A DNA stretch of 26,014 nt from Collinsella sp. (GCA_019414325.1 DXMG01000024.1:1-26014), one strand, 5' to 3'. Shown: positions 7,306-15,009, counted from the first letter of the stretch. Numbers and translations are program-made. Notes: generated by a model from the letters alone, not told the origin.

Positions 7306-7331
7306 ACTCTTGTTGGCAGTGTCCAGGCCGC

Positions 7332-8183
7332 CTAGGCCAAAGAACACGGGTAGAACGTTTGGTTAAAGAAGTCGACGACTTCGTTTTCGAACGCATTGAT
7401 GCGCTCGTGAGCGTATTTGACATAGACGATATGCCTCCGGTCACACTCAAGACCGTTGAATACGGCAAACTGGCCCTTGGGGTCGCTCGCGGCATCCATG
7501 AGCGATGTGCCCATGAGCACCGATCCGCGCACCCGAGACGACAGCGCCTCAAGGCCACCGGGAATTGGATTGGCAACCGCCGTGCAGGCGAGGCCCCGCT
7601 CGTCCAGAGCAGAAACCGCCAGCGCGACTCCGCCGCCAAGGCCCTCGCCCCATGCAAAGATGCGGTCGGGGTCCATGCCATCAAGATTGCGCGCCACCTT
7701 CGCCAACGCGCAACCCCAACGGACGCGCTCGACAAAAGCGGACGAAGAAATCCCCCGCTGCAGGTCGTCCGCACCAGCAACATCGTCATCCAGCGCGAGG
7801 ACGGCATACCCCATGGCGGCAAATCTCGTCATGTGATGCCAGCCGCGCACAGGCCGATCGATGTCGTGGAACATCAGGCACAGCGGCACGCGCTCAGATA
7901 CTCGGGCACGACCGACAGGCTCGATCAAACGAGCGTGAATCGCATCGTCACCGAGCTCAAAGGAGACCTCCGAGTAACGGGCGCAGGGGTTAACAAAGTC
8001 AATCGCCGTAATGGCCAGGCCTTGAATCTCAAGATTCGAAGCGCATGTCTCTAAATCAGAAACATCTGCTTGGACATCACCGCGCCAGTCCCGATATTCT
8101 GCGAGCCTTGACGAAACCGTTCCAGGAATTCCCACGAGCCCGGGGACAATCAGCTCGTCAACATTGCTCTCGCACTTAGACAT
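7332..8183 (-). CDS. Esterase-fold (CE7/AXE1-like) protein lacking the nucleophile serine
   Basis: This 283-residue protein is a divergent homologue of the gene just upstream. The C-terminal part aligns clearly: VLMGTSLMD...GQFAVFNGLECDRRH...AHE matches VLFGTGTVD...TQFAVYNNLTCEKRH...GHE, keeping the Asp (230) and His (259) of the triad. At the nucleophile elbow it has WGEGLGGG where the upstream enzyme has NGASQGGG, so Ser becomes Gly181. The oxyanion-side HGYPG has become HDIDR, and about 35 residues of the middle segment are missing. It is probably a non-catalytic subunit or a re-purposed binding protein rather than a hydrolase. The ATG overlaps the upstream stop by 8 bases, with GGGGAGG just before it, so the two are translationally coupled. 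No frameshift or stop is seen, so it is not a plain pseudogene. Confidence 0.8.
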   Translation of the reverse strand: MSKCESNVDELIVPGLVGIPGTVSSRLAEYRDWRGDVQADVSDLETCASNLEIQGLAITAIDFVNPCARYSEVSFELGDDAIHARLIEPVGRARVSERVPLCLMFHDIDRPVRGWHHMTRFAAMGYAVLALDDDVAGADDLQRGISSSAFVERVRWGCALAKVARNLDGMDPDRIFAWGEGLGGGVALAVSALDERGLACTAVANPIPGGLEALSSRVRGSVLMGTSLMDAASDPKGQFAVFNGLECDRRHIVYVKYAHERINAFENEVVDFFNQTFYPCSLA

Positions 8184-9153
8184 GAGCCTCCCCTCCCTTG
8201 CAGAAAAACGGAATGATCAAATCGTCAAAATCCTGAATCTCCTCGTGGCCAAAGCCTTCAAAGAACTCATGACGCTTTTCGCAGGTCAGGTTGTTATAGA
8301 CCGCAAACTGCGTCGCTGGCGGACAGACGATATCGACTGTGCCAGTGCCAAACAGCACGGGGCATTTGACCATAGGGGCAAAGTTCTTGGAATCGAAGTA
8401 CGCCAGCTTGGCATAGGCTTCGTCAATACGAGTCGAGTCCTCATCAAACCAGCGAGACCAATAGCGCAGGCCTTCGTAGGCAATGTCGTCGGCATCCAAA
8501 TCCCAGACCAGGCGGAAATCCGACAGGAAGGGATAGAGGATGGCGGCACGATTGATAAGCTCGCTATTAAGCGCACAGGTCGCAATACCCAAACCGCCGC
8601 CCTGCGACGCGCCGTTCACAAACACACGGGCAAGATCGATGCCCTCGAGCTCACGAACAATACGGCACAGGATTCGAATATCTTGGTGTAAGCGGACATA
8701 GTAGAGGTTGGCCGGGTCGCCGTCGATGCCGGCGACGATATGCCCGGCAACCGTTGTGCCCTCAAATCCACCAATGTCCTCGGAGGGACCTCCTTGGCCG
8801 GGGCAGTCGAGGGCGATGAGTGCCATGCCCATGCCCGCAAACGACGCCTGCTCAAACCAGCTGCGGCTTGCACCCGGATACCCATGAAACTGAAGCACCA
8901 ATGGCACGGGCTCGTCCGAGACGGGTTTAAGGTACTTGGCATGCAGGCGAGCGCCACACATGCCGGTATACCAGAGGTCGAAAAGCTGGCAGGTCGCGGC
9001 ATCGGCGACCGATGCCGCCTCGATCGCATAGTCAAGCCCGACGGCGTCGGCCTCGGCCATGCGATCCTTCCAAAAGAGATCGAAATCTGATGGACGGGGC
9101 ATGGCGCCTCGATATTCACCAAATTGATGTTGTAGCTCCTGAGCACTTGGCAT
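8176..9153 (-). CDS. Acetyl esterase, CE7/AXE1 family (cephalosporin-C deacetylase-like)
   Basis: CE7 enzymes are cytoplasmic alpha/beta hydrolases that remove O-acetyl groups from sugars. The 325-residue product has the full set: HGYPG (90-94) for the oxyanion hole, PGQGG in place of the family RGQ motif (118-122), nucleophile Ser183 in GASQG, Asp274 in GTVDIVCPP and His303 in GHEE. A related esterase, EstA, lies in the sialidase locus of pneumococcus and acts on acetylated sialic acid, so here it may deacetylate imported O-acetyl sialic acids before lyase action; the substrate is inference. The ATG at 9153 is the best start (a TTG at 9168 is in frame), but AAAGG lies 15 bases away, so the ribosome site is weak. 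A coupled, catalytically altered homologue follows directly. Confidence 0.88.
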   Translation of the reverse strand: MPSAQELQHQFGEYRGAMPRPSDFDLFWKDRMAEADAVGLDYAIEAASVADAATCQLFDLWYTGMCGARLHAKYLKPVSDEPVPLVLQFHGYPGASRSWFEQASFAGMGMALIALDCPGQGGPSEDIGGFEGTTVAGHIVAGIDGDPANLYYVRLHQDIRILCRIVRELEGIDLARVFVNGASQGGGLGIATCALNSELINRAAILYPFLSDFRLVWDLDADDIAYEGLRYWSRWFDEDSTRIDEAYAKLAYFDSKNFAPMVKCPVLFGTGTVDIVCPPATQFAVYNNLTCEKRHEFFEGFGHEEIQDFDDLIIPFFCKGGEAHV

Positions 9154-9189
9154 GGCTCGTGAACCCAACCTTTCGAAATCGCAACGGAG

Positions 9190-9217
9190 GTGCGCCCGGC
9201 AAGGGAACCGGGCGCAC
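9190..9217 (-). promoter_or_regulatory. Strong intercistronic hairpin after oppF
   Basis: A perfect 10-base GC stem (GTGCGCCCGG / CCGGGCGCAC, 8-base loop) begins 17 bases after the oppF stop codon and precedes the esterase genes. On the minus strand it is followed by CTCCGTTG, with no U-run, so full termination is unlikely. It may lower expression downstream or protect the 3' end of the transporter mRNA. Confidence 0.6.
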
Positions 9218-9233
9218 GGGAGGGAAAGCGAGG

Positions 9234-10061
9234 TTACTCGCCGAGCTTGGGATGCAGCAGCGACGGCGCAGCGCCGAGCAGCATCTTGGTGTAGGGGTCC
9301 TGGGGGTGCTGGAAGACCTGCTTGGCCTCGCCCTGCTCGACGATCTTGCCGCCATTCATAACGATGATGTCGTCAGAGATATAGCGGACCGTCTGGATGT
9401 CATGGCTGATGAACACCATGGCCAGGCCGAGCTCCTTCTTAAGGTCGGTCAACAGGTTCAGAATCTGCGCGCGGACCGAAACGTCCAGAGCCGAGGTGGG
9501 CTCGTCGGCGATGATGGCATCGGGGTTCAGCGACAGGGCACGGGCAATTGCGACGCGCTGACGCTGGCCGCCCGAAAGCTGACCGGGAAGAACCTCGGCG
9601 GCGGAGCTGGGCAGACCGGTGAGCTCCAGGAGCTCCTTGACGCGCTTCTCCTGCTCGGCCTCGGTACCCAGGTTGTGGACGCGCATGGGGTCGAGCAGCT
9701 GCTCGCGAACGACCATGCGGGGGTTGAGCGCCGTGGCCGGGTTCTGGAACACGACCGAGATGACGCGACCCATGTGGCGACGGTCCTCGGCGGTACGTTT
9801 GGTAACGTCCTTGCCCTTAAAGTAGACTTTGCCGCTCGTAGGGGCCTGCAGGCCGCACATGACGTTGGCGGTGGTGGACTTACCGCAACCGGACTCGCCG
9901 ACGATGCCGATCGTCTGACCGGGCATGAGCTTAATCGTTACACCCTGGACGGCGTGAACCAGGTTGGGGTGCAGAATCGAGCCGGTACGGGTCCTAAAGG
10001 TGACGTGGACGTCATCAAGGAAGATGATCGGCTCGACGCCGTTGACTGCGGTCTCGCTCAT
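9234..10061 (-). CDS. Opp/Dpp-type ABC transporter ATPase (OppF/DppF-like)
   Basis: This 275-residue protein is the second nucleotide-binding subunit of the importer encoded by the operon. Walker A is GESGCGKS (55-62), the Q-loop glutamine is Gln106, the signature LSGGQ is 162-166, Walker B is AIIADE (182-187) and the switch histidine is His220. QNPATALNPRM and the overall layout are those of the oligopeptide family. It lacks the C-terminal proline/cysteine extension common in OppF. The stop of oppCD is immediately followed by this ATG, and GGAGGTGAT just upstream is fully complementary to the 16S rRNA 3' end, the strongest ribosome site in the window. It pairs with the ATPase half of OppCD. 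The substrate is inferred from the nan genes to be sialic acid. Confidence 0.94.
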   Translation of the reverse strand: MSETAVNGVEPIIFLDDVHVTFRTRTGSILHPNLVHAVQGVTIKLMPGQTIGIVGESGCGKSTTANVMCGLQAPTSGKVYFKGKDVTKRTAEDRRHMGRVISVVFQNPATALNPRMVVREQLLDPMRVHNLGTEAEQEKRVKELLELTGLPSSAAEVLPGQLSGGQRQRVAIARALSLNPDAIIADEPTSALDVSVRAQILNLLTDLKKELGLAMVFISHDIQTVRYISDDIIVMNGGKIVEQGEAKQVFQHPQDPYTKMLLGAAPSLLHPKLGE

Positions 10062-12077
10062 CTACATCACCTCCGCGTGAGGGGTCAAACCATTTGCCTT
10101 GAGCACCTCGTCGGGGAGCTCGGAATAGAAGTGCTCGGTGCCGGGCACGCGCTTGAAGACCGGACGGGTGTCCAGGCCAATACGCGGATGGCTCGAGCGG
10201 GGCGCGAAGCGATCGCCCTTGGGGAAATCGCGCGGGCTCGGAACGGCGCCGGGCACCTGGTGCAGGCGACCCGAACCACTCTCGATGGACAGAACGGAAC
10301 CCAGAAGACCGCGGGTGTACTCGTGGATCGGGTTGGTGAGCAGCTCCTTGGTGGGTGCCTGCTCGATAACCTGGCCAGCGTACATAACCGTGATGTTATG
10401 GGCAACCTCGGCGACCAGAGCCAGGTCATGCGAAACGAAGATCATGGCAAAGCCGAGCTTGGCCTGAAGATCGTTGAGCAGCTTGATGACCTGCTTCTGG
10501 ACGGTAACGTCCAGAGCGGTCGTGGGCTCGTCGCAGATGACCAGCTTGGGGTCGCGGGTAAGGGCCATAGCGATCAGGACGCGCTGACGCTGGCCGCCGG
10601 AAAGCTCGTGCGGATAGCTCTCGAGCGTGCGCTTGGGATCGAGGCCGACGAGCTCCAGGAGCTCCTCGGCGCTGCGGGTTCCGCCGCGCTTGGTGAGCTG
10701 CTTCATCTGGGCAGAGATGAGCATGGAGGGATTAAGCGAGGACAGGGCGTCCTGATAGACCATGGCGATATCGGTACCGCGCAGGCCGAACCACTCCTTC
10801 TTGCTCATCTTGAGCAGGTCACGGCCCTCCCAGAGAACCTCGCCGGAAAGATGCTCGTCATCGTCGGTCAGGCCCATGATGGCCAGCGTGGTGATGGACT
10901 TACCGCAACCGGACTCGCCCACCAGGCCCATGGTCTGACCAGGACGAACGTCAAAGTTGACATGGTCGACGACGTTGATATCACCGTGATGCTCAAACTG
11001 GATGCAGAAGTCACGGACCGAGAGAATCGGCTCAACGGACTCGTCGGGCACGTGGCGATCGTCACGCTTGAGCTCGACATCGCGCAGGGCGCCAAGGCGA
11101 GCGGAGAGGGACTGGGCCTGCTCCTTGTAGGCGCGAACGGGGTCGGAGACCAGCAGGTCGGCCTCGCGACGCTTGGAGGAATCGGTAGGATCCAGGGCAG
11201 CGGAGGGAGCAGCGGCCATGGCGTCGGTAATGCCCTCGGAGAGGATGTTGAGCGCCAGGCAGGTGATCATGATGGCCAGGCCCGGGAACAGCGCCTGCCA
11301 CCAACGGCCGGCGAGCACGCCGCCGCGGGCGTCGGCGAGGATGTTACCCCAGGTAGCGGTGGGCTCCTGGATACCAGCGCCGATGAAGGTCAGCGAGGCC
11401 TCGAAGATGATGGCGTCGGCGACCAGGGTAACGGTGAAGACCATGATCGGGGCGATGCAGTTACGCAGAACATGCTTGATCAAAATCCACGGAGCCTTGG
11501 CGCCGGAAACGATGACCGCGCGGACATAGTCCTCGCCGTACTCGGACACGATATTGGCGCGCACGATACGGGCAATCTGCGGAGTGTACATAAAGCCGAT
11601 GGCGAAGATGATCGACGGCACGGAGTTGCCCAGGATGGAGACGAAGACGGCCGCGAGGGCGATGCCCGGGATGGACATGATGATGTCCAAGATACGCATG
11701 ATCGTCTCGGAGACGGCCTTGCGCGAAACCGCTGCAAGGGCGCCCACGACCGAGCCGCAGACCAGAGCCATGGCAGTGGCGCCAAAGCCGATAATCAGCG
11801 AGTAACGACCACCGTAGAGCATACGCGACAGAATGTCGCGACCCTTATCGTCGGTACCGAAGATAAATCCGTTGCCGGGAGCCTGGCGAGCCGTAAAGAT
11901 CTCGACCGGGCTATAGGGGGCAAGAAGGGGCGCCAGAATCGCAGTCAGGGCGACCAGCACCAGCACGACGGCTGCAATCTTAGAAGACAGCGTCATCTTC
12001 TTCCAGCCACCGAGCTTGAGCCCCTTGGAGGCAGCCTTCTCGAGCTGCTCGGTTTGCTTCTCTCGAATCTTTACCAT
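10062..12077 (-). CDS. Fused ABC transporter permease-ATPase (OppC-OppD)
   Basis: One 671-residue protein joins two usually separate subunits. Residues 1-290 are a DppC/OppC permease: an N-terminal membrane helix (about 31-55), GTDDKGRD (74-81), further helices, and the EAA-type loop EYGEDYVRAVIVSGAKAP (179-196) that docks on the ATPase. A hydrophilic linker (about 290-348) leads to an OppD-type ATPase: Walker A GESGCGKS (387-394), Gln442, signature LSGGQ (492-496), Walker B LVICDE (512-517) and His550. The C-terminal family extension is present (VPGAVPSPRDFPKGDRF, 608-624), but the cysteines normally found there (GCxFxPRC) are Asp and Ser. It starts 3 bases after oppB with a weak ribosome site. 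The fusion forces a fixed permease-ATPase pairing. Confidence 0.94.
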   Translation of the reverse strand: MVKIREKQTEQLEKAASKGLKLGGWKKMTLSSKIAAVVLVLVALTAILAPLLAPYSPVEIFTARQAPGNGFIFGTDDKGRDILSRMLYGGRYSLIIGFGATAMALVCGSVVGALAAVSRKAVSETIMRILDIIMSIPGIALAAVFVSILGNSVPSIIFAIGFMYTPQIARIVRANIVSEYGEDYVRAVIVSGAKAPWILIKHVLRNCIAPIMVFTVTLVADAIIFEASLTFIGAGIQEPTATWGNILADARGGVLAGRWWQALFPGLAIMITCLALNILSEGITDAMAAAPSAALDPTDSSKRREADLLVSDPVRAYKEQAQSLSARLGALRDVELKRDDRHVPDESVEPILSVRDFCIQFEHHGDINVVDHVNFDVRPGQTMGLVGESGCGKSITTLAIMGLTDDDEHLSGEVLWEGRDLLKMSKKEWFGLRGTDIAMVYQDALSSLNPSMLISAQMKQLTKRGGTRSAEELLELVGLDPKRTLESYPHELSGGQRQRVLIAMALTRDPKLVICDEPTTALDVTVQKQVIKLLNDLQAKLGFAMIFVSHDLALVAEVAHNITVMYAGQVIEQAPTKELLTNPIHEYTRGLLGSVLSIESGSGRLHQVPGAVPSPRDFPKGDRFAPRSSHPRIGLDTRPVFKRVPGTEHFYSELPDEVLKANGLTPHAEVM

Positions 12078-12080
12078 AAT

Positions 12081-13037
12081 CTACACCGTCCTGATGCGCG
12101 GGTTGATGAGCAGGTAGAGCATGTCAACCACGATGTTGATGATGATGAAGGCAAGAGCAACGACGATGACGACGCCCTGAACCAGGTTCGCCTCGTTGCC
12201 CTGAACGCCCTGCAGAATCGCGGTGCCCATGCCGGGGAGGTTGAAGATAACCTCGATGACGACGGCGCCGCCCATGAGGTAACCGATCTTAAGACCGAGG
12301 GTGGTGACCGGGGTGATCAGCGCATTGCGAAGAACGTTGATGCCGACGACGACCTTCTCGGGAACGCCGGCGCCGCGAGCCATACGGACATAATCCTTGT
12401 CGAGCTCCTCGACCATGGCGGTACGCACGATACGAGTCATCTGGCCCGTCAGCGGAAATGCCAAGGCGATAGCGGGCATGATCATACGTCCCAGATAGCC
12501 AACCGGATTCGTGGTGAAGTGAGGCAGAGCACCCGATGCCGGGAGCACCTTAAGGTAGGAAGAGAACAGCAGGATCAACAGAACGGCAAGCCAGAACGAC
12601 GGGGTTGCCAAGCCGGCGATGGAAAAGACGCGGATCACTTGGTCCGGCCATTTGTCGCGATACAGTGCCGCGATGACGCCGAGCAAAAACGAAACGACCG
12701 CACCGATGGCAAGACCGATGAAGGTCAGCTGCATCGTGACGGGCAGGGCCGTGGAGATGCGCTTGGCAACGGAGTTGCGGGCAGCGCCGTAGGTACCCAT
12801 GTCGCCATGAATCAAATCGCCCATATAGCGCACGTAGCGCACAGGCCAGGGGTCGTCCAGACCATACTTCTCATGGTACTCGGCAACCGCCTCGGGCGAG
12901 GCACCGTCACCCAACGCCGTGTAGGCGGGGTCGGTCTTGGAGAACGACATAAGGAAGAACACCAGGACGGTGACGCCCAATGCCATGATCGGCAGCGCCA
13001 CAAGACGCCTTCCAATCAAACGTAGCAAGTTGTTCAC
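12081..13037 (-). CDS. Opp/Dpp-type ABC transporter permease (OppB/DppB-like)
   Basis: This 318-residue inner-membrane subunit forms half of the import channel with the permease part of OppCD. It has the typical DppB layout: first helix near residues 9-30, a large extracytoplasmic segment (YTALGDGASPEAVAEYHEKYGLDDPWPVRYVRYMGDLIHGDMG), five more helices, and the EAA loop KDYVRMARGAGVPEKVV before the last two helices. The frame is open 11 codons further upstream, but the GTG at 13037 has GGGGAG about 6 bases before it and gives the normal N-terminus (NNLLRLIGRRLVALPIMALG). It is separated from oppA by 157 bases with two hairpins, and from oppCD by 3 bases. Confidence 0.93.
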   Translation of the reverse strand: MNNLLRLIGRRLVALPIMALGVTVLVFFLMSFSKTDPAYTALGDGASPEAVAEYHEKYGLDDPWPVRYVRYMGDLIHGDMGTYGAARNSVAKRISTALPVTMQLTFIGLAIGAVVSFLLGVIAALYRDKWPDQVIRVFSIAGLATPSFWLAVLLILLFSSYLKVLPASGALPHFTTNPVGYLGRMIMPAIALAFPLTGQMTRIVRTAMVEELDKDYVRMARGAGVPEKVVVGINVLRNALITPVTTLGLKIGYLMGGAVVIEVIFNLPGMGTAILQGVQGNEANLVQGVVIVVALAFIIINIVVDMLYLLINPRIRTV

Positions 13038-13077
13038 GTTCTCTCCCCTTTCTTTTGTCGGTAGGACCAACTGGTAT

Positions 13078-13132
13078 ATGAGTACGGATACTCATTACAA
13101 GACCCGAGCGACATCGTTGCCGCCCGGGTCTT
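13078..13132 (-). promoter_or_regulatory. Two hairpins between oppA and oppB
   Basis: Reading the minus strand, the first stem is AAGACCCG / CGGGTCTT (13125-13132 with 13099-13106), 62 bases after the oppA stop codon. The second is a perfect 7-base stem ATGAGTA / TACTCAT (13089-13095 with 13078-13084) with a TCCG loop, an RNA UNCG-type tetraloop. No strong U-run follows on the minus strand. Hairpins here commonly let the binding-protein mRNA outlast or outnumber the membrane subunit mRNA; that role is inferred. Confidence 0.55.
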
Positions 13133-13194
13133 TGTTTCAACTATGAGGATACGGTCCCAACGGCCGACATCCTGCATACAGACTCAAGCGAGTC

Positions 13195-14808
13195 TTACGC
13201 CTTGACGGTCGCAACGCCCCTGAAGGACATGCTCGTCGTGCCGATGCCCTTGAAGCCGTCGAGAGCCTCGCCGTTGGGCGCGGTGGACGGATCGTCCCAG
13301 GAAGCGGAGACGGTCTTGACGTGGACAACGGGGTACAGAACGGCGTTGTCGGCGATGATGTCGAAGCACTCGTTCCACTTCTTCTGCTGCTCGTCGCCCT
13401 CGGCGGCAAGAGCCTCGTCCATGAGACCGTGAAGCTTCTGCCACTCAGCGGACTCCTTCCACGGGCAACGGGTCTGCATCCAGACGTTGTCGCCATACCA
13501 CCAGTTGAGCAGCAGGTCGGGGTCAGCGCCGAAGCAGGAAGGATCGCCAGGGGCAAGGAGGATATCGTAGGCCTCGCCGCCGTCGATGGCAGCGTAGGTG
13601 GCCGGCGAGGTATCGGTCTGGATGGTCACCTCAAAGCCGAGAGCGTCGAGGTCGTTCTTGACCTGGGCGGCCATGCCCTTGATCTGCTCGTTGTCGGTGG
13701 TGCGCAGGGTGATGGCACCCGGGGTGATGCCGGACTCCTCGATGAGCTTCTTAGCCTTCTTGGCGTCGGTCTTGTACACCGTGGAAGCCTCATGATAATT
13801 GGTGAAGCTCTTGGGCAGGTAGCAGCTGGCAGCGGTGGCAAGGCCGGCGAAGGTGTTGCTGACCATCTTCTCGGTGTCGAGCGCATACATGACAGCCTGA
13901 CGGACCTTGACGTTGTTCCAAGGCTCCTTGGCGACGTTGAACATGATGAAGCGGGTGCCGAAACCCTGAACGTTATCGATCTTGCAGCCGGCGCTCTCGA
14001 GCTGGTCGACGGCGTCAGCGGTAACGAGCTCCATAACGAGCGTGGAGCCCTCCTGCTGAGCGGTAACGCGAGCGGTGGGGTCGGTCAGGATGCTGTACTG
14101 GATCTTCTTATCCTCGGCAGCATACTCACCGTTGTACTCGGGGTTGGGAACCAGGGTGATCTCGGTATCGGAGATAGAGTCGTACATCCAGGGGCCGGAG
14201 CCGATCGGCTGCTTGGCGCGATCCTCCTCGGTCTGGGTGGCCGGGGTAACGCGGATGATGGCAAGACGATCCTTGAGCAGAGAGAAGTTGGGGACCTTGG
14301 TCTTGACCGTCACGGTGCTGGCGTCCTTAGCCTCGATGGACTCGAAGGGCTGGAAGAACGGAGCATAGGTAGCGGAAGCGGCGCAAGCGGTGTAGGAGGC
14401 AACGACATCGTCAGCGGTGACCTCGGTGCCATCGGAGAACTTGGCGCCCTTGCGGATGGTAACCTCGAAAGTGGTGTCGTCCACAGACTTGGGGTCGTCG
14501 GTGGCGAGCTCGTTGAAGGTGCTGTAGTCGTGGTAATCGATGCCGTAGAGGCCCTCGACGACGTGCCAGTTAGCACCCAGGCCCACAGCGGAGCCGGTGC
14601 TGGCGGGGTCGAAGCTGGACGGAGCGTAAGCGGAACCAGCGGTGATCACGCCGCCGCCACGGTTGGCGGAATCGGTGGAACCGGAAGCGGAACCCTCGTC
14701 GCTAGAGCTGCCACCGCAGCCGGTGAGACCAAGCCCTGCGACAGCAGCGACGCTGCCGGTGAGGCCGAGGAACGAACGCCTGGACATACCCTTGTTGATG
14801 ATGGCCAT
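13195..14808 (-). CDS. Extracellular solute-binding lipoprotein (SBP_bac_5, OppA/DppA-like)
   Basis: This 537-residue protein is the substrate-capturing part of the operon's ABC importer. The N-terminus is a combined Tat and lipoprotein signal: SRRSFLG (9-15) matches the twin-arginine motif, followed by a hydrophobic stretch and the lipobox LTGC with lipidated Cys31, then a Gly/Ser/Glu-rich tether. The mature part is a family 5 binding protein (GGGVITAGSAYAPSSFDPAS, FEVTIRKGAKFSDGTEVTADDVVASY, VRQAVMYALDTEKMV). Such proteins usually bind peptides, but in Corynebacterium (SiaEFGI) and Bifidobacterium breve (nanBCDF) transporters of this type take up sialic acid, which fits the downstream genes. 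The ATG at 14808 has AGGAGA 6 bases upstream. It is the first gene of the operon and is preceded by a long control region. Confidence 0.93.
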   Translation of the reverse strand: MAIINKGMSRRSFLGLTGSVAAVAGLGLTGCGGSSSDEGSASGSTDSANRGGGVITAGSAYAPSSFDPASTGSAVGLGANWHVVEGLYGIDYHDYSTFNELATDDPKSVDDTTFEVTIRKGAKFSDGTEVTADDVVASYTACAASATYAPFFQPFESIEAKDASTVTVKTKVPNFSLLKDRLAIIRVTPATQTEEDRAKQPIGSGPWMYDSISDTEITLVPNPEYNGEYAAEDKKIQYSILTDPTARVTAQQEGSTLVMELVTADAVDQLESAGCKIDNVQGFGTRFIMFNVAKEPWNNVKVRQAVMYALDTEKMVSNTFAGLATAASCYLPKSFTNYHEASTVYKTDAKKAKKLIEESGITPGAITLRTTDNEQIKGMAAQVKNDLDALGFEVTIQTDTSPATYAAIDGGEAYDILLAPGDPSCFGADPDLLLNWWYGDNVWMQTRCPWKESAEWQKLHGLMDEALAAEGDEQQKKWNECFDIIADNAVLYPVVHVKTVSASWDDPSTAPNGEALDGFKGIGTTSMSFRGVATVKA

Positions 14809-14861
14809 GTCTTCTCCTATCAATAGAGAATCTTACCCGGGAGCACCTAGACTTGCCCCCG

Positions 14862-14872
14862 CGCAACTTGCG
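14862..14872. promoter_or_regulatory. Operator-like dyad at the predicted oppA transcription start
   Basis: CGCAA-C-TTGCG is a perfect 11-base dyad. Its centre is 39 bases from that of the similar dyad at 14900-14912, with the shared core CAACTTG, close to four helical turns. It overlaps the start point predicted from the candidate promoter, as expected of a repressor site. Confidence 0.4.
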
Positions 14873-14877
14873 GACGA

Positions 14878-14905
14878 TATATACCTTACCTACCGACAAA
14901 CCCAA
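14878..14905 (-). promoter_or_regulatory. Candidate promoter of the sialic acid operon
   Basis: On the minus strand TTGGGT (14905-14900) and TATATA (14883-14878) are 16 bases apart; shifting the -10 by two bases gives TATATC with an 18-base spacer. The match is modest (-35 at 3 of 6). It would give a leader of about 60 bases. An alternative upstream -35-like TTGTCA with 17-base spacing to TAGTAA overlaps the 23-base dyad at 14945-14967. Confidence 0.3.
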
Positions 14906-14912
14906 CTTGGGT
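14900..14912. promoter_or_regulatory. Operator-like dyad over the candidate -35
   Basis: ACCCAA-C-TTGGGT is a perfect 13-base dyad that includes the candidate -35 box. It shares the central CAACTTG with the dyad at 14862-14872, so one dimeric repressor could bind both. Confidence 0.4.
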
Positions 14913-14926
14913 GCCGCGCTCGGCGA

Positions 14927-15009
14927 CCGATACATACATACGCTTGAACGGTATTTACTACCGTTCACCGAATTCATTGACAAACGATTCGACAGACAGT
15001 ATGTATCGG
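14927..15009 (-). promoter_or_regulatory. Three-stem dyad cluster upstream of oppA
   Basis: An outer 11-base inverted repeat (CCGATACATAC at 14927-14937, GTATGTATCGG at 14999-15009) encloses two inner dyads: a 5-base CGAAT / ATTCG stem (14969-14973 with 14987-14991) and a perfect 9-base stem TGAACGGTA / TACCGTTCA with a 5-base loop (14945-14967), separated by one base. Drawn as RNA from the minus strand this is a three-way junction. As DNA, the 23-base inner dyad is a good operator. Which applies depends on where transcription starts. Confidence 0.5.

Noticed and set aside
7332..8183. The second esterase-like gene as a pseudogene
   Set aside because: The frame is complete, has a ribosome site, overlaps its neighbour in a coupled way, and keeps conserved C-terminal segments; the changes are specific rather than random.
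9012..13025. A plus-strand open frame of 1337 codons opposite the transporter genes
   Set aside because: It is antisense to four genes with clear family motifs on the minus strand, has a low-complexity Asp/Gly/His-rich translation and no ribosome site. It arises from the codon bias of the real genes.
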